Made by a program: the position numbers and the translations under genes. From Chloroflexota bacterium (GTDB lineage: Bacteria; Chloroflexota; Anaerolineae; Aggregatilineales; UBA2796), in assembly GCA_003695215.1 (NCBI GenBank), contig RFIM01000198.1, forward strand, positions 1-22,920: a stretch of 22,920 bases of DNA. The letters run 5' to 3'. A model generated the notes under the pieces. It was not told the DNA's origin. It saw only the letters and a list, made by a program, of their open reading frames with translations, and made no database searches. Each line of letters opens with the position of its first letter. The first letter of the stretch is position 1. Positions 1 to 7,124 of this stretch are shown here, piece after piece.

Positions 1-300
1 CTCAGGCAAAGTGACGCGCACTTCGCTGTAAGTGGCTTCTGGTGGCAGTGGCCTGCCTGCGAAGATGCAGACCTGCTGTGCAATTTGGCTGATGTGCTGA
101 TAGCGCGCCACTTCCTGCTGCCAGTAGCTGCTCTCCTGGAAGCCTGTGAACAGCACGCCATGTAGCTGATGGACGATGAACACATCCTCAATAGCGTGGC
201 TGAAGTCGATCAGCGTGGCTTTGCTGCAGGTGATCGGCTGCCAATTGGCAGGGAACAGCGCCCGAATGCGCTGAAAAACGCTGTGATGAAGATCGGGCAT
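1..300 (-). CDS. DICT sensory-domain protein, 3' part outside the window
   Basis: An open frame starts at ATG 300 on the minus strand and runs off the left edge after 100 residues. It contains FSHAIED near residue 33, FTGFQESSYWQQEVARY around residues 51-67, and QVCIFAG near residue 81. This order (AIED, FQ, xxE..RY..I, V-x-IFAG) is what I recognise as a DICT domain, a sensory module named for its occurrence in diguanylate cyclases and two-component systems. The output domain (GGDEF, histidine kinase or other) would lie outside the window, so the protein's activity is unknown. The start lies 5 bp after the dgt stop codon with no clear Shine-Dalgarno sequence between them, which suggests translational coupling to dgt. 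The DICT call rests on motif memory, not a search. Confidence 0.6.
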   Translation of the reverse strand, partial: MPDLHHSVFQRIRALFPANWQPITCSKATLIDFSHAIEDVFIVHQLHGVLFTGFQESSYWQQEVARYQHISQIAQQVCIFAGRPLPPEATYSEVRVTLPE

Positions 301-305
301 GTATC

Positions 306-1457
306 TTAAGTCCGTGTGAAAGGATCGAAGAGGCGTTGCCACTCCTGCAGAGCATAGCGGTCGGTCATGCCTGCCAGATAGTCGGTCACGGCGCGATGCA
401 CGCCATCTTGATCGATGCGCGCCTGGGCATCAGGCGGCATTTGGCGCGGATCGGCGACGAAGGCCTTGAAGAGATCGGTCAGGAAGCGCTGTGCCTTAGC
501 GCTCATACGCGTGACGCGATAGTGAAAGTACAAATTTTGGTACAGGAAGTCCTTGAGTTGGCGATTCATGCGCTTGAAGGCGTCGGAGTGGCCGACAACG
601 TTATAGGGCAAGCGCTGAATATCTTGCTGCGTCTGCGCGCCGCTGGCTTGGATAGCCGCTGAGGTTGCTTCGATCACGTCTACATTCTCGATATGGATCA
701 AGCGGCGGATGATCTGATGGCGCGTGACGTCGTCCAGCTTGCCACCGCGCCAGCCGACGTAGTCGGTCACGTGTTGCCATAGCTCAAGCTCAGCCAGCTG
801 CTCAGGCACGATCAAACCTGAGCGCAGGCCATCGTCCAGGTCGTGCGCGTTGTAAGCCAGCTCGTCCGCCATATTGGCAATTTGCGCCTCAAGGCTGCCG
901 CGCAAGTTCGGATCGTAGCCTGAGATGGCGCTCAGATCGTACTCGGTCTCATGCTTGGCGATGCCTTCTAGCATCTCATAGGTCAGATTCAAGCCTTGCC
1001 AGCCTTTGTAGCGGCGCTCCAGCACGGTGACGATGCGGTAGGTTTGATGGTTGTGATTGAAGCCGCCGTGCTCGCGCATCAGCTCGTTCAAGGTGGCTTC
1101 GCCAGCATGGCCGAAGGGCGAATGACCGAGATCGTGTGCCAGGCAGATGCCTTCGACCAGATCTTCGTTGGCGCCAAGCGCACGCGCCAAGCTGCGCCCG
1201 ATCTGCGCCACTTCCAGGGTGTGCGTCAGTCGAGTGCGGTAGTAATCGCCTTCATAGTTGACGAAGACTTGCGTTTTGTACTCAAGGCGGCGGAAAGCTG
1301 TGGTGTGCAGGATGCGGTCGCGGTCGCGCTGGAAGGCGGTGCGGTAAGGGTCATCGGGCTCGGCGTGTTGGCGGCCGCGGCTGGCACGGCTGGCTATGGC
1401 ATAGGGCGCTAGAAATCTTTCTTCCAGTTCTTCGCGCGCTTCACGGCTGATGATCAC
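306..1457 (-). CDS. dgt: Deoxyguanosinetriphosphate triphosphohydrolase-like protein (HD-domain dNTPase)
   Basis: This 383-residue protein hydrolyses dNTPs to deoxynucleoside plus triphosphate and probably affects dNTP pool size; it would act in the cytoplasm. The metal-binding HD signature is complete: H79 in RLTHTLEV, H108-D109 in CLAHDLGHSPFGHAGE, and D198 in MADELAYNAHD. The family's N-terminal RDRDRILHTTAFRRLEYKTQVF stretch is present at about residues 44-66. Length and motif order match the shorter type of dGTPase-like proteins. Translation starts at GTG 1457, preceded by GGAG (1465-1468) 7 nt upstream, and a TGCTATACT extended -10 lies at 1492-1500. The DICT-domain gene follows after 5 bp, so the two are probably one transcript. 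Substrate preference (dGTP or all dNTPs) cannot be read from sequence. Confidence 0.93.
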   Translation of the reverse strand: MIISREAREELEERFLAPYAIASRASRGRQHAEPDDPYRTAFQRDRDRILHTTAFRRLEYKTQVFVNYEGDYYRTRLTHTLEVAQIGRSLARALGANEDLVEGICLAHDLGHSPFGHAGEATLNELMREHGGFNHNHQTYRIVTVLERRYKGWQGLNLTYEMLEGIAKHETEYDLSAISGYDPNLRGSLEAQIANMADELAYNAHDLDDGLRSGLIVPEQLAELELWQHVTDYVGWRGGKLDDVTRHQIIRRLIHIENVDVIEATSAAIQASGAQTQQDIQRLPYNVVGHSDAFKRMNRQLKDFLYQNLYFHYRVTRMSAKAQRFLTDLFKAFVADPRQMPPDAQARIDQDGVHRAVTDYLAGMTDRYALQEWQRLFDPFTRT

Positions 1458-1491
1458 AACAAGTCTCCGCCTGTGCGTATCCCGAAGCTAG

Positions 1492-1500
1492 AGTATAGCA
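1492..1500 (-). promoter_or_regulatory. Extended -10 promoter for dgt
   Basis: The minus strand reads TGCTATACT, a TGn extension plus a five-of-six match to TATAAT. It lies about 35 bp upstream of the dgt GTG codon and its GGAG ribosome binding site. No good -35 hexamer is visible, which is acceptable for an extended -10 promoter. It sits in the 74-bp gap after the acetyltransferase gene. Confidence 0.5.
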
Positions 1501-1531
1501 CAAACGGGCGCGGGCTGCCTTAGGCGCCGAG

Positions 1532-1993
1532 TCAGTCGGCTTTGGGCTGGCGCGGCGCCTTCACCGAGCCGCTGCCATTCCAAAATAGGGCGTACTTTTC
1601 ATCGAGCGCCGTGCCAAAGCCGAGGCTCTCGAAGAATTCAGGCGTAGAAGTGACGACCAGCACTTGGCGGATGTTCAGCGCTTGCGCTGTCTCAGTGGCT
1701 ACTTTGACCAAAGCGGCGCCGTAGCCTTTGCGGCGCGCGTTCTCTGAGACCACAAGCGAGCGCAGCTCGGCGATCTTGCGGCTGTAAATTTCCAGGCAGC
1801 AGGTGCCAACAATCTCGCCGTCTTCCACAGCGACCCACCACGTCGGCAGCAATTCGCGAATCTCATCATCAGTGCGCGGCAAGACTTTATCCAGATTGGC
1901 GTTGATCAGGCGCTGAATAGCAGGGATATCCTGCTCAGTGGCAAGGCGCACGGCGCTCAGGGCCAGCTGACTCGAATCCAGGCGTTCTTGCAT
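1532..1993 (-). CDS. GNAT family N-acetyltransferase, ArgA-like
   Basis: This 153-residue GNAT protein would transfer an acetyl group from acetyl-CoA to an amine. The acetyl-CoA pyrophosphate loop is visible as RRKGYGAA (residues 87-94), preceded by the strand ELRSLVV (76-82). The C-terminal TPEFFESLGF (117-126) resembles the stand-alone N-acetylglutamate synthase / ArgA-like GNATs, which often carry a V/TPEFFxxLGF segment, so glutamate or another amino acid is a plausible substrate; this is inference. The frame stays open another 35 codons upstream, but that part overlaps the TPR gene out of frame and looks non-native. ATG 1993 lies 7 bp after the TPR gene stop and is the better start. It probably shares the transcript from the promoter at 3497-3525. 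Confidence 0.85.
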   Translation of the reverse strand: MQERLDSSQLALSAVRLATEQDIPAIQRLINANLDKVLPRTDDEIRELLPTWWVAVEDGEIVGTCCLEIYSRKIAELRSLVVSENARRKGYGAALVKVATETAQALNIRQVLVVTSTPEFFESLGFGTALDEKYALFWNGSGSVKAPRQPKAD

Positions 1994-2000
1994 GGGCAAC

Positions 2001-3446
2001 TCACTGCCAGCTGGCTCGGTAGGTGCGCACGTCCATCTTGCCGCTATCCAGGTAGCGGCGCACTGCGTCCACAGGCGCTGTAGCGCGGTAAAGGACAACT
2101 GATTGGTTCGCGCAATCCGTCACAGTCAATTGAACAGCCTTGATTTGCTCGCCTGCAGCTGCTACATGGTCGGCGATCAGTTCCATCGCCTGGTAGACGC
2201 GATTCTGCAAGGCTCTGCTAGCGCTGCCACAGACCGTCAGGCGGAAGACATCGCCTTCTCGATTGGCGGCCGCTTGGGCGAAGCCGTTGGCCGAGAGACT
2301 GTCCTGGGCATTGCGCAGCGCCTGAGTTACAGGATCGGGCGCAAGGCTAGGCGCCACTAGGAACGCGAGTAGCACAACGGCGCCAACAGCCACAAGCAGG
2401 CCGAGGATACGCCAAACAGGCGAGCGCTTGTTGGCGCGGCGCTCGGCCTCGAACGGATCGTAGGCAGGTTGCTCAGGCGCCAAGCGGCGCGGCTTAGGCG
2501 AGCGCTCGGGCTTGGGCGCAGCGGGCTGTGTTGCGGCTAACGGCTCAGGCTCGCCATAGGCTTCCTCAAAGGTGGTCGGTTGCGGCTCTCTTCTGCGGCG
2601 CCCGCGCCGCCCGCGCCGTTGTTCCTGTTGCTCATCGATCTGGCCGACGAAAGCGGGCTCGCCGCTGAAGATGGCGTCAAGATCGGCGTCTAAGTTTGGC
2701 GGGCTTGCAACGGGCGCGGTCTCAGCGGCGCTGGAAGCCTGCGTCGGGGCATCTGTGCTGAAAAGCGCGTCGAATTCAGCGGTCGATTCAGCGAAATCGG
2801 GCGTGGGCTCAAAGGTCTCTTGTGGCTGGGCGTCTGCGCTGAAGAGCGCGTCGAATTCAGCGTCGGTTTCGGAAAAAGTCGGCTCGGGGGAATCGGGCGC
2901 AGCGAAGCGCGTTTGGGCGGGCTCTATGCCAAAGACAGCCGTCAAGTCTTCTTCTTCGGTCGCTGTGATGGGCACATCCACGCTGGCTTTGCCGCCAAAG
3001 AGCGCGTCCAGGTCCAGAGCGTCTTGGGCCTCATCAGCAGTTGCCATCGACCAAGCCGTTGGGCCGAAATCCTGTTCGGTGCGCGCAGGGCGCTGTTTGG
3101 GCGCGTCTGCGGTAGGCGCTTGTGCCAACAAGTCATCAATATTGAACTCGCCGACGTCAAGAGCGGCCTCAGCGGTTTGCGCAGGCGCCAACTCAGGATA
3201 TTCAGCAATGAGCTGCTGGTAGGCTTCGCGCGCCTCAGCGTGCTCAGGGCGCACGCGCAGCACGTTATTGAGCGCCTCAGCTGCATCGGCAGGATCGCTG
3301 ACGGCGTTGGCCATCAGCCACCACGCATCAGCGTTGTCAGGCTCGCTGCTGAGGACGCGCCGCAAAATGCTGATCGCTTCATCCAGTCGCTCTTGCTGAA
3401 TGTAGTTGTAAGCCTGCTTCAGTTGATTGCGTGTATCGTTCGCCAT
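2001..3446 (-). CDS. TPR protein with repeated DALF motifs and one membrane segment
   Basis: I do not recognise a named family for this 481-residue protein. Residues about 3-85 form two to three TPR-like helical hairpins (QAYNYIQQERLDEAISILRR; LMANAVSDPADAAEALNNVL). Residues about 90-335 are Ala/Pro/Asp/Glu-rich and likely disordered, with a short acidic-hydrophobic motif of type (E/D)xDALF(S/G) repeated five to six times, then a basic run of eight arginines and two glycines near 277-286. A single hydrophobic segment at about 345-367 (ILGLLVAVGAVVLLAFLV) should span the membrane. The remaining ~110 residues carry two cysteines (LTVCGSAS and VTDCANQ) and look like a small folded domain. The basic patch before the helix favours a cytoplasmic N terminus. 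ATG 3446 is preferred over GTG 3467 because AAGG precedes it at suitable spacing. The acetyltransferase gene follows 7 bp later. Confidence 0.85.
   Translation of the reverse strand: MANDTRNQLKQAYNYIQQERLDEAISILRRVLSSEPDNADAWWLMANAVSDPADAAEALNNVLRVRPEHAEAREAYQQLIAEYPELAPAQTAEAALDVGEFNIDDLLAQAPTADAPKQRPARTEQDFGPTAWSMATADEAQDALDLDALFGGKASVDVPITATEEEDLTAVFGIEPAQTRFAAPDSPEPTFSETDAEFDALFSADAQPQETFEPTPDFAESTAEFDALFSTDAPTQASSAAETAPVASPPNLDADLDAIFSGEPAFVGQIDEQQEQRRGRRGRRRREPQPTTFEEAYGEPEPLAATQPAAPKPERSPKPRRLAPEQPAYDPFEAERRANKRSPVWRILGLLVAVGAVVLLAFLVAPSLAPDPVTQALRNAQDSLSANGFAQAAANREGDVFRLTVCGSASRALQNRVYQAMELIADHVAAAGEQIKAVQLTVTDCANQSVVLYRATAPVDAVRRYLDSGKMDVRTYRASWQ
2757..2862. repeat. In-frame 25-bp direct repeat, 81-bp period, inside the TPR gene
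   Basis: Positions 2757-2781 and 2838-2862 are identical except for one base and lie 81 bp (27 codons) apart. Both encode AEFDALFS on the minus strand. It looks like a recent in-frame duplication within the disordered linker. Other copies of the motif in the same protein are diverged at DNA level. Confidence 0.85.
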
Positions 3447-3496
3447 GCGCCTAGCCTTTCTCCGCACGCCAAATCCGATCGCCGCACTTAGCTGTC

Positions 3497-3525
3497 ATTA
3501 TAGTGAAGCGCAAGGCTTTGCGCAA
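3497..3525 (-). promoter_or_regulatory. Sigma-70-type promoter for the TPR/acetyltransferase genes
   Basis: The minus strand has TTGCGC (3520-3525) as -35, a 17-bp spacer, and a perfect TATAAT -10 (3497-3502). The expected start of transcription, near 3490, is about 44 bp upstream of ATG 3446. The site lies in the 83-bp gap between the PBP-like gene and the TPR gene, so the TPR gene can be transcribed separately from the six-gene block. Confidence 0.6.
3508..3523. repeat. 6-4-6 inverted repeat overlapping the TPR promoter
   Basis: GCGCAA at 3508-3513 and TTGCGC at 3518-3523 are perfect inverted arms around a 4-bp centre. The right arm covers most of the -35 element and the left arm lies in the spacer. 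It could be a repressor operator or a weak hairpin after the PBP-like gene; no T-tract follows on the minus strand, so an operator seems at least as likely. Confidence 0.4.
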
Positions 3526-3529
3526 ACGC

Positions 3530-4969
3530 TTAATTCTGCAAGGCGCGCCGCGCCGCAGCTGCCAGGAGCTGACCGCCAATGCGCGCCGCTGTCTGTGCCT
3601 CTGCAACCGACTCGACCAAGACGGCAGCTGCCAGCGCGCGCCCATCGGGCAAATCCACAAAGCCGATCAGCCAGCCATCTTGGCGCGCGCCCGAAAAGGC
3701 GAGGCCGAGGTGCGCGTAGAGCGTCACCTCAGGCGGCAATTCGGGCAGGCGCGCCGCTTGCGCGGCGCCGCTCAAAGTCGCTTCACGCATGGCGGCGCGG
3801 AGCTGCTCAGCCGCCTCGCGAGTTATAGCGGCGCGCTCGAGTTGTGAGCGCGGCACAGGCGTCCATTGCTCAGAATCAGGCGCGCGCAGCGCCTCGGCGA
3901 TATAAGGCGCCACGATATTGCCATAGTTGGCGATGCCACTGGCAACTAGTGCCATCTGCAACGGCGTGACGGTCAAGCTGCCCTGGCCAACGCCTTCGCG
4001 CAGGCGTTCAGCAGGCTCGCTGAGCGCCTGCAGCGGCCTGAAACGCGGCTCAGCCGCCATTGGATAGCCGTTCAAGCGCGGCAAGCTCAGCAGCCCAAAG
4101 GCCTCGATCTTCTCCTGGACTTCAGCGGGATATTGTACGGCGAACTCGGCGAACAAACTAGGGCAGCTGCGCGCCAAAGCGCTCTGCAGGCTCTCGAGAG
4201 GCAGCGGCGACTCGGCCAGGCAAGGCACAACCGCGCCGTCGAGGCTGAGTGGCGCTGTTGCTGAGGCTAAATCTGATGGTTGCAAGGCAGGATTGGCCAG
4301 CATAGCGGCGTAGATGATCAGCTGGAGCGCGCTGCCAGGCTGGTAGACGCCTTGCAAGGCGCGGTTGAGCAGCGGCGCGTTTGGATCGTTGCGCAGGCGT
4401 TCCCAGTCCGCGTCTAACGTGTTCGGATCGTAGAGCGGCGCGCTATAGAGCGCCCAGATGGCGCCGCTGGGCACTTCCAACAACACAGCTGCGCCGCGCC
4501 GATCGCCAAAGGCGGCCGCGGCAATGGCTTGCAAGTGCGCATCAACGGTCAGGCGCAGGTCGGCGCCGCGCGGCGGACGGTTCAGGGCTTCGTTCAGCAC
4601 AGCCGACCACAGGTCCATGTGTTCGGCGCCGCGCAAGGCGCGATCGAAGGCGAATTCTGCGCCGCTGCTGCCATAAATCAGGCTGTAATAGCCTGTGACG
4701 CTGAAGGCTGAAGGCTGTGGATAGACTCGCCGCTGAGCCATTCGGCCTGAAGGCAGGCGAACGCTCGGCTCAGAGCGCGCTAGCGCCACGCTGTTGCGAT
4801 CCACGATGCTGCCGCGCACGATAGCGCGCTCGTCCTCAAGGCGGCGTGGATTATCAGCGCGGGCGCGCAACGCATCGCGCTCGATCGCGCTCCAGAAGGT
4901 CAGGTGGAGCGCGGTGATCAAAAACGCTATCAGCATGCCAATGGCGATGTTGTGCAGGCGCTTGCTCAT
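3530..4969 (-). CDS. Penicillin-binding-protein homologue lacking the catalytic motifs (pseudo-transpeptidase)
   Basis: This 479-residue protein has an N-terminal membrane anchor (about residues 8-27) and the layout of a class B PBP / PbpA-FtsI transpeptidase. Family landmarks are clear: RGSIVDRNSVALA (52-64), YQPGS (209-213), and EGVGQGSLTVTPLQMALVASGIANYG (325-350). All three active-site motifs are changed. SxxK reads SALQ (S213, Q216), so the general-base lysine is lost. SxN reads SCP (268-270). KTG reads HLG (420-422). The fold is probably kept but D,D-transpeptidation or penicillin acylation is not expected. An inferred role is a structural or regulatory partner in the envelope. It is the last gene of the six-gene block. 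ATG 4969 lies 5 bp after the WD40 stop; a TTG at 4978 overlapping that stop is the alternative start. Confidence 0.85.
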   Translation of the reverse strand: MSKRLHNIAIGMLIAFLITALHLTFWSAIERDALRARADNPRRLEDERAIVRGSIVDRNSVALARSEPSVRLPSGRMAQRRVYPQPSAFSVTGYYSLIYGSSGAEFAFDRALRGAEHMDLWSAVLNEALNRPPRGADLRLTVDAHLQAIAAAAFGDRRGAAVLLEVPSGAIWALYSAPLYDPNTLDADWERLRNDPNAPLLNRALQGVYQPGSALQLIIYAAMLANPALQPSDLASATAPLSLDGAVVPCLAESPLPLESLQSALARSCPSLFAEFAVQYPAEVQEKIEAFGLLSLPRLNGYPMAAEPRFRPLQALSEPAERLREGVGQGSLTVTPLQMALVASGIANYGNIVAPYIAEALRAPDSEQWTPVPRSQLERAAITREAAEQLRAAMREATLSGAAQAARLPELPPEVTLYAHLGLAFSGARQDGWLIGFVDLPDGRALAAAVLVESVAEAQTAARIGGQLLAAAARRALQN

Positions 4970-4974
4970 AGGCT

Positions 4975-5880
4975 TCAACGGCAGGGCTCGGCCGCGATGA
5001 CCTGCAAGGCGCCATCTTCGCTCAAAAGCGCCACGCGCTGCGCTTCTGCATTCCAGCTGAACGCCACAATCGGTTTTTCCAGCCCACGTTCGCCGTGAGG
5101 CGCGCTTTCAGCGAAGCACAGCAGGCGCTGATCCAGCACCACAAGCGCCTGGGCCGCGTCGGCGCGCCACGCGGCCAACCGAACCGACTCGCCTTCGCGC
5201 AAGGGCAGGTAGAGCGGCAGATAGCGCTGTTCGCTCACGCGCCAACGGAAGACGTCAAAGGGCGTGCTGACGCCGAGCTGATCGCCTTGCAGGCTTTGCA
5301 GGTTGAGTGGCGGGCGCATCTCTGCAGCGTAGCGCGCTTGCACAGCGCCCGACTCATCATAGAGCGCCAAGAAACCTTGCTCATAGGTGCCACGCACAGC
5401 GCCGCCAACAGCCAGCCGATCGCCGTGCCATGCTAGCGCCGTCACGATGCCTTCGGCTGACCAAGCTCGTCTGAGTGTGAGCGACTCAACGCGCCACAAA
5501 CGCACTTGATCTTCAGAGGCGCTAGCGATCAAGCCGTCTTTGGGATGCCATGCCAAAGCGCGTACGCTGACGCCTGCGCCGAGGCTGCATTGGCGCGTGA
5601 GAGCCACGGCCGACCAGAGGCACAAGCGCCCGTCTGCATCGCCTGTGGCTAGCCAATCGCCCTCAGGCTGCCATGCCAAAGCAGTCAGCGCGCTCTCGTT
5701 CTCTAGGACTGCTATCAGCTTTTGTGTGCGTCCGTCATGCAGGCGAATTTGCGCCTGGAGGCTGATCGCGATGATATCTCGCGCCCTATTCCAGGCCATG
5801 AGCGCTCGGCTTTTGGCATAGCCGAGCGCGCTATCGCCCAGCAAGGCGCTCAGCAGGATCAACGCGCTAATCCATCTCAT
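4975..5880 (-). CDS. WD40-repeat protein with signal peptide
   Basis: This 301-residue protein starts with a hydrophobic leader (MRWISALILLSALLGDSALGYA) that looks like a signal peptide, so the rest is probably extracytoplasmic or membrane-tethered. At least three WD40-like blades are recognisable: ALTALAWQPEGDWLATGDADGRLCLW, VRALAWHPKDGLIASASEDQVRLW, and IVTALAWHGDRLAVGG. Weaker blades follow toward the C terminus (IVAFSWNAEAQRVALLSEDGALQVI). No catalytic domain is seen, so a scaffold or ligand-binding role is likely. Its start overlaps the SDR stop by 14 bp, and the PBP-like gene starts 5 bp after its stop. Tight coupling to another membrane-anchored envelope protein suggests the two products work together outside the membrane; this is inference. 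Confidence 0.85.
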   Translation of the reverse strand: MRWISALILLSALLGDSALGYAKSRALMAWNRARDIIAISLQAQIRLHDGRTQKLIAVLENESALTALAWQPEGDWLATGDADGRLCLWSAVALTRQCSLGAGVSVRALAWHPKDGLIASASEDQVRLWRVESLTLRRAWSAEGIVTALAWHGDRLAVGGAVRGTYEQGFLALYDESGAVQARYAAEMRPPLNLQSLQGDQLGVSTPFDVFRWRVSEQRYLPLYLPLREGESVRLAAWRADAAQALVVLDQRLLCFAESAPHGERGLEKPIVAFSWNAEAQRVALLSEDGALQVIAAEPCR

Positions 5881-6694
5881 AGCCGCCGTCGATGTTGAGC
5901 GCCTGCCCTGTCAGGTAATCGGATTCGGGCGCGCACAAGAAAGCGACCACATGGGCGACATCTTGGCAAGTAGCAGGGCGGCGCAAGGGCACTTTTTCCT
6001 CAACGCGCTGCTGCAGCCAAGCGCCCTTAGGCAGGCCGCGGCGTTGTTGCCCTTCGATCAAGTCAATGTAGTCCCACATCGGCGTCTCGACCAAGCCAGG
6101 GCAGACAGCGTTGACGTTGATGTTGTAAGGCGCTAGGCGCAAGGCAGCGCTCTGGGTGATGCTGATGACGGCGGCCTTGGAAGCGGCGTATTGCGGCGCG
6201 TTTGCCCTGCCACGCCGCCCTGTGACCGAGGACAGATTGACGATCTTGCCGAAGCTGCGCGGCGCGCGCCCAGCAGCCTTCACTGCTTCGGGCACCTGCG
6301 CGATCATCTGCCTTGCCACGCTCTGCAACGTGAAGAATAGCCCTTCCACATTGGTGTGCATCAGCCAGCGCCACTGCTCAGGCGTGATGTCCATCAGGTC
6401 CACGCGCTCATTGACGCCGGCGTTGTTGATCAGGATATCGATGCGTCCGAAATGCGCAGCGACCAGCGCTACCATCTCACGGACGGCGGCATGATCGCCG
6501 ATATCCAGCACATGCACTTGTGCCTGCACGCCAAAGGCGCGCACTTTTGCAGCTGTGCGCTCAGCCGTCTCAGGATTGATCTCAGCGATCACAATGTGCG
6601 CGCCCTGCTCAGCAAAGTGCAGCGCGATCGCCTCGCCAATGCCTTGGCCGGCGCCTGTGACAATGGCGACCTTATCTTGAAAGCGCTTGTCCAT
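5867..6694 (-). CDS. Short-chain dehydrogenase/reductase, polyol-dehydrogenase-like
   Basis: This 275-residue classical SDR is an NAD(P)-dependent oxidoreductase. It has the TGAGQGIG dinucleotide loop (13-20), NNAG (90-93), N115, catalytic S156, Y169 and K173 (YAASK), and the PG motif at 199-200. The acidic residue at the end of the second strand (AEIN, E38) favours NAD over NADP. The C-terminal half, with INVNAVCPGLVETPMWDYID and a closing DYLTGQALNIDGGYEMD, recalls sorbitol/galactitol dehydrogenases, but the substrate is not certain. GAGAAG lies just upstream of ATG 6694. Its 3' end overlaps the WD40 gene by 14 bp. Why a soluble dehydrogenase sits between FHA and WD40 genes is not evident; it may be a passenger in the operon. 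Confidence 0.93.
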   Translation of the reverse strand: MDKRFQDKVAIVTGAGQGIGEAIALHFAEQGAHIVIAEINPETAERTAAKVRAFGVQAQVHVLDIGDHAAVREMVALVAAHFGRIDILINNAGVNERVDLMDITPEQWRWLMHTNVEGLFFTLQSVARQMIAQVPEAVKAAGRAPRSFGKIVNLSSVTGRRGRANAPQYAASKAAVISITQSAALRLAPYNINVNAVCPGLVETPMWDYIDLIEGQQRRGLPKGAWLQQRVEEKVPLRRPATCQDVAHVVAFLCAPESDYLTGQALNIDGGYEMD

Positions 6695-6730
6695 CGAGCT
6701 TCTCTATCACTGTGAGAGTAAAGCTTAGCC

Positions 6731-7108
6731 TCAAGGGCAGTCCCCGTCAAGCGTCTCACTGGCATTGCTAGTGCTTTCATCCACGCACAGCCACGTCCGC
6801 CCGACCAGGAAAGGCGTGTCGGGCCCAATCTCATAGCGCTGCTCGGGCTCAAGTTTTTCGCGCTGCAAGCCGATGAACGTGTTGTTGCGGCTCTTTTTAT
6901 CCACAAGGAAGAAACGATCAGTGCTTGGCTCGTAGATCAAGTGTGCGTGCGTGCGCGAGACTTGCTGATCGTACTCGATGGCGACGTGCGCCTTGCGATC
7001 GCGCCCGATCACTAGAGTCAGCGGGCTGCCATCAGGCGGCACTTCCCACGAGAGTCTCTTACCGTCATGCGGGCCGCTCATGAAGGTGATGGAGACCGTT
7101 CGTCGCAT
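6731..7108 (-). CDS. Stand-alone FHA-domain protein
   Basis: This 125-residue protein is almost entirely one FHA domain, a module that binds phosphothreonine peptides. Visible hallmarks are GR (35-36), SRTHAHL (51-57) and SRNNTFIG (73-80), the last being SxNGT with N for G. These are the loops that contact the phosphopeptide, so binding is probably intact. The C terminus is short and acidic (STSNASETLDGD), with several Ser/Thr that could be phosphorylated. It lies 16 bp downstream of the Ser/Thr kinase gene with AGGAG 9 nt before its ATG, so it is the natural reader of kinase output; that partnership is inferred from position. No membrane or enzymatic segment is present. Confidence 0.92.
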   Translation of the reverse strand: MRRTVSITFMSGPHDGKRLSWEVPPDGSPLTLVIGRDRKAHVAIEYDQQVSRTHAHLIYEPSTDRFFLVDKKSRNNTFIGLQREKLEPEQRYEIGPDTPFLVGRTWLCVDESTSNASETLDGDCP

Positions 7109-7124
7109 AGGAAATCACTCCTCA

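Noticed and set aside
1994..2098. 35-residue N-terminal extension of the GNAT protein
   Set aside because: It lies inside the TPR gene in another frame, is rich in Trp/Cys/Arg unlike the rest, and the GNAT fold is complete from ATG 1993.
2572..3491. Two long plus-strand frames (216 and 223 residues) opposite the TPR gene
   Set aside because: They are antisense to a clearly coding gene with TPRs and a membrane helix. Their composition is what the complementary strand of Ala/Asp-rich codons gives, and no ribosome site or family motif is seen.
3530..4969. Pseudogene status for the PBP-like gene
   Set aside because: There is no frameshift or stop over 479 codons, the non-catalytic family motifs are conserved, and the gene sits in a tight operon, so an expressed inactive homologue is more likely than decay.
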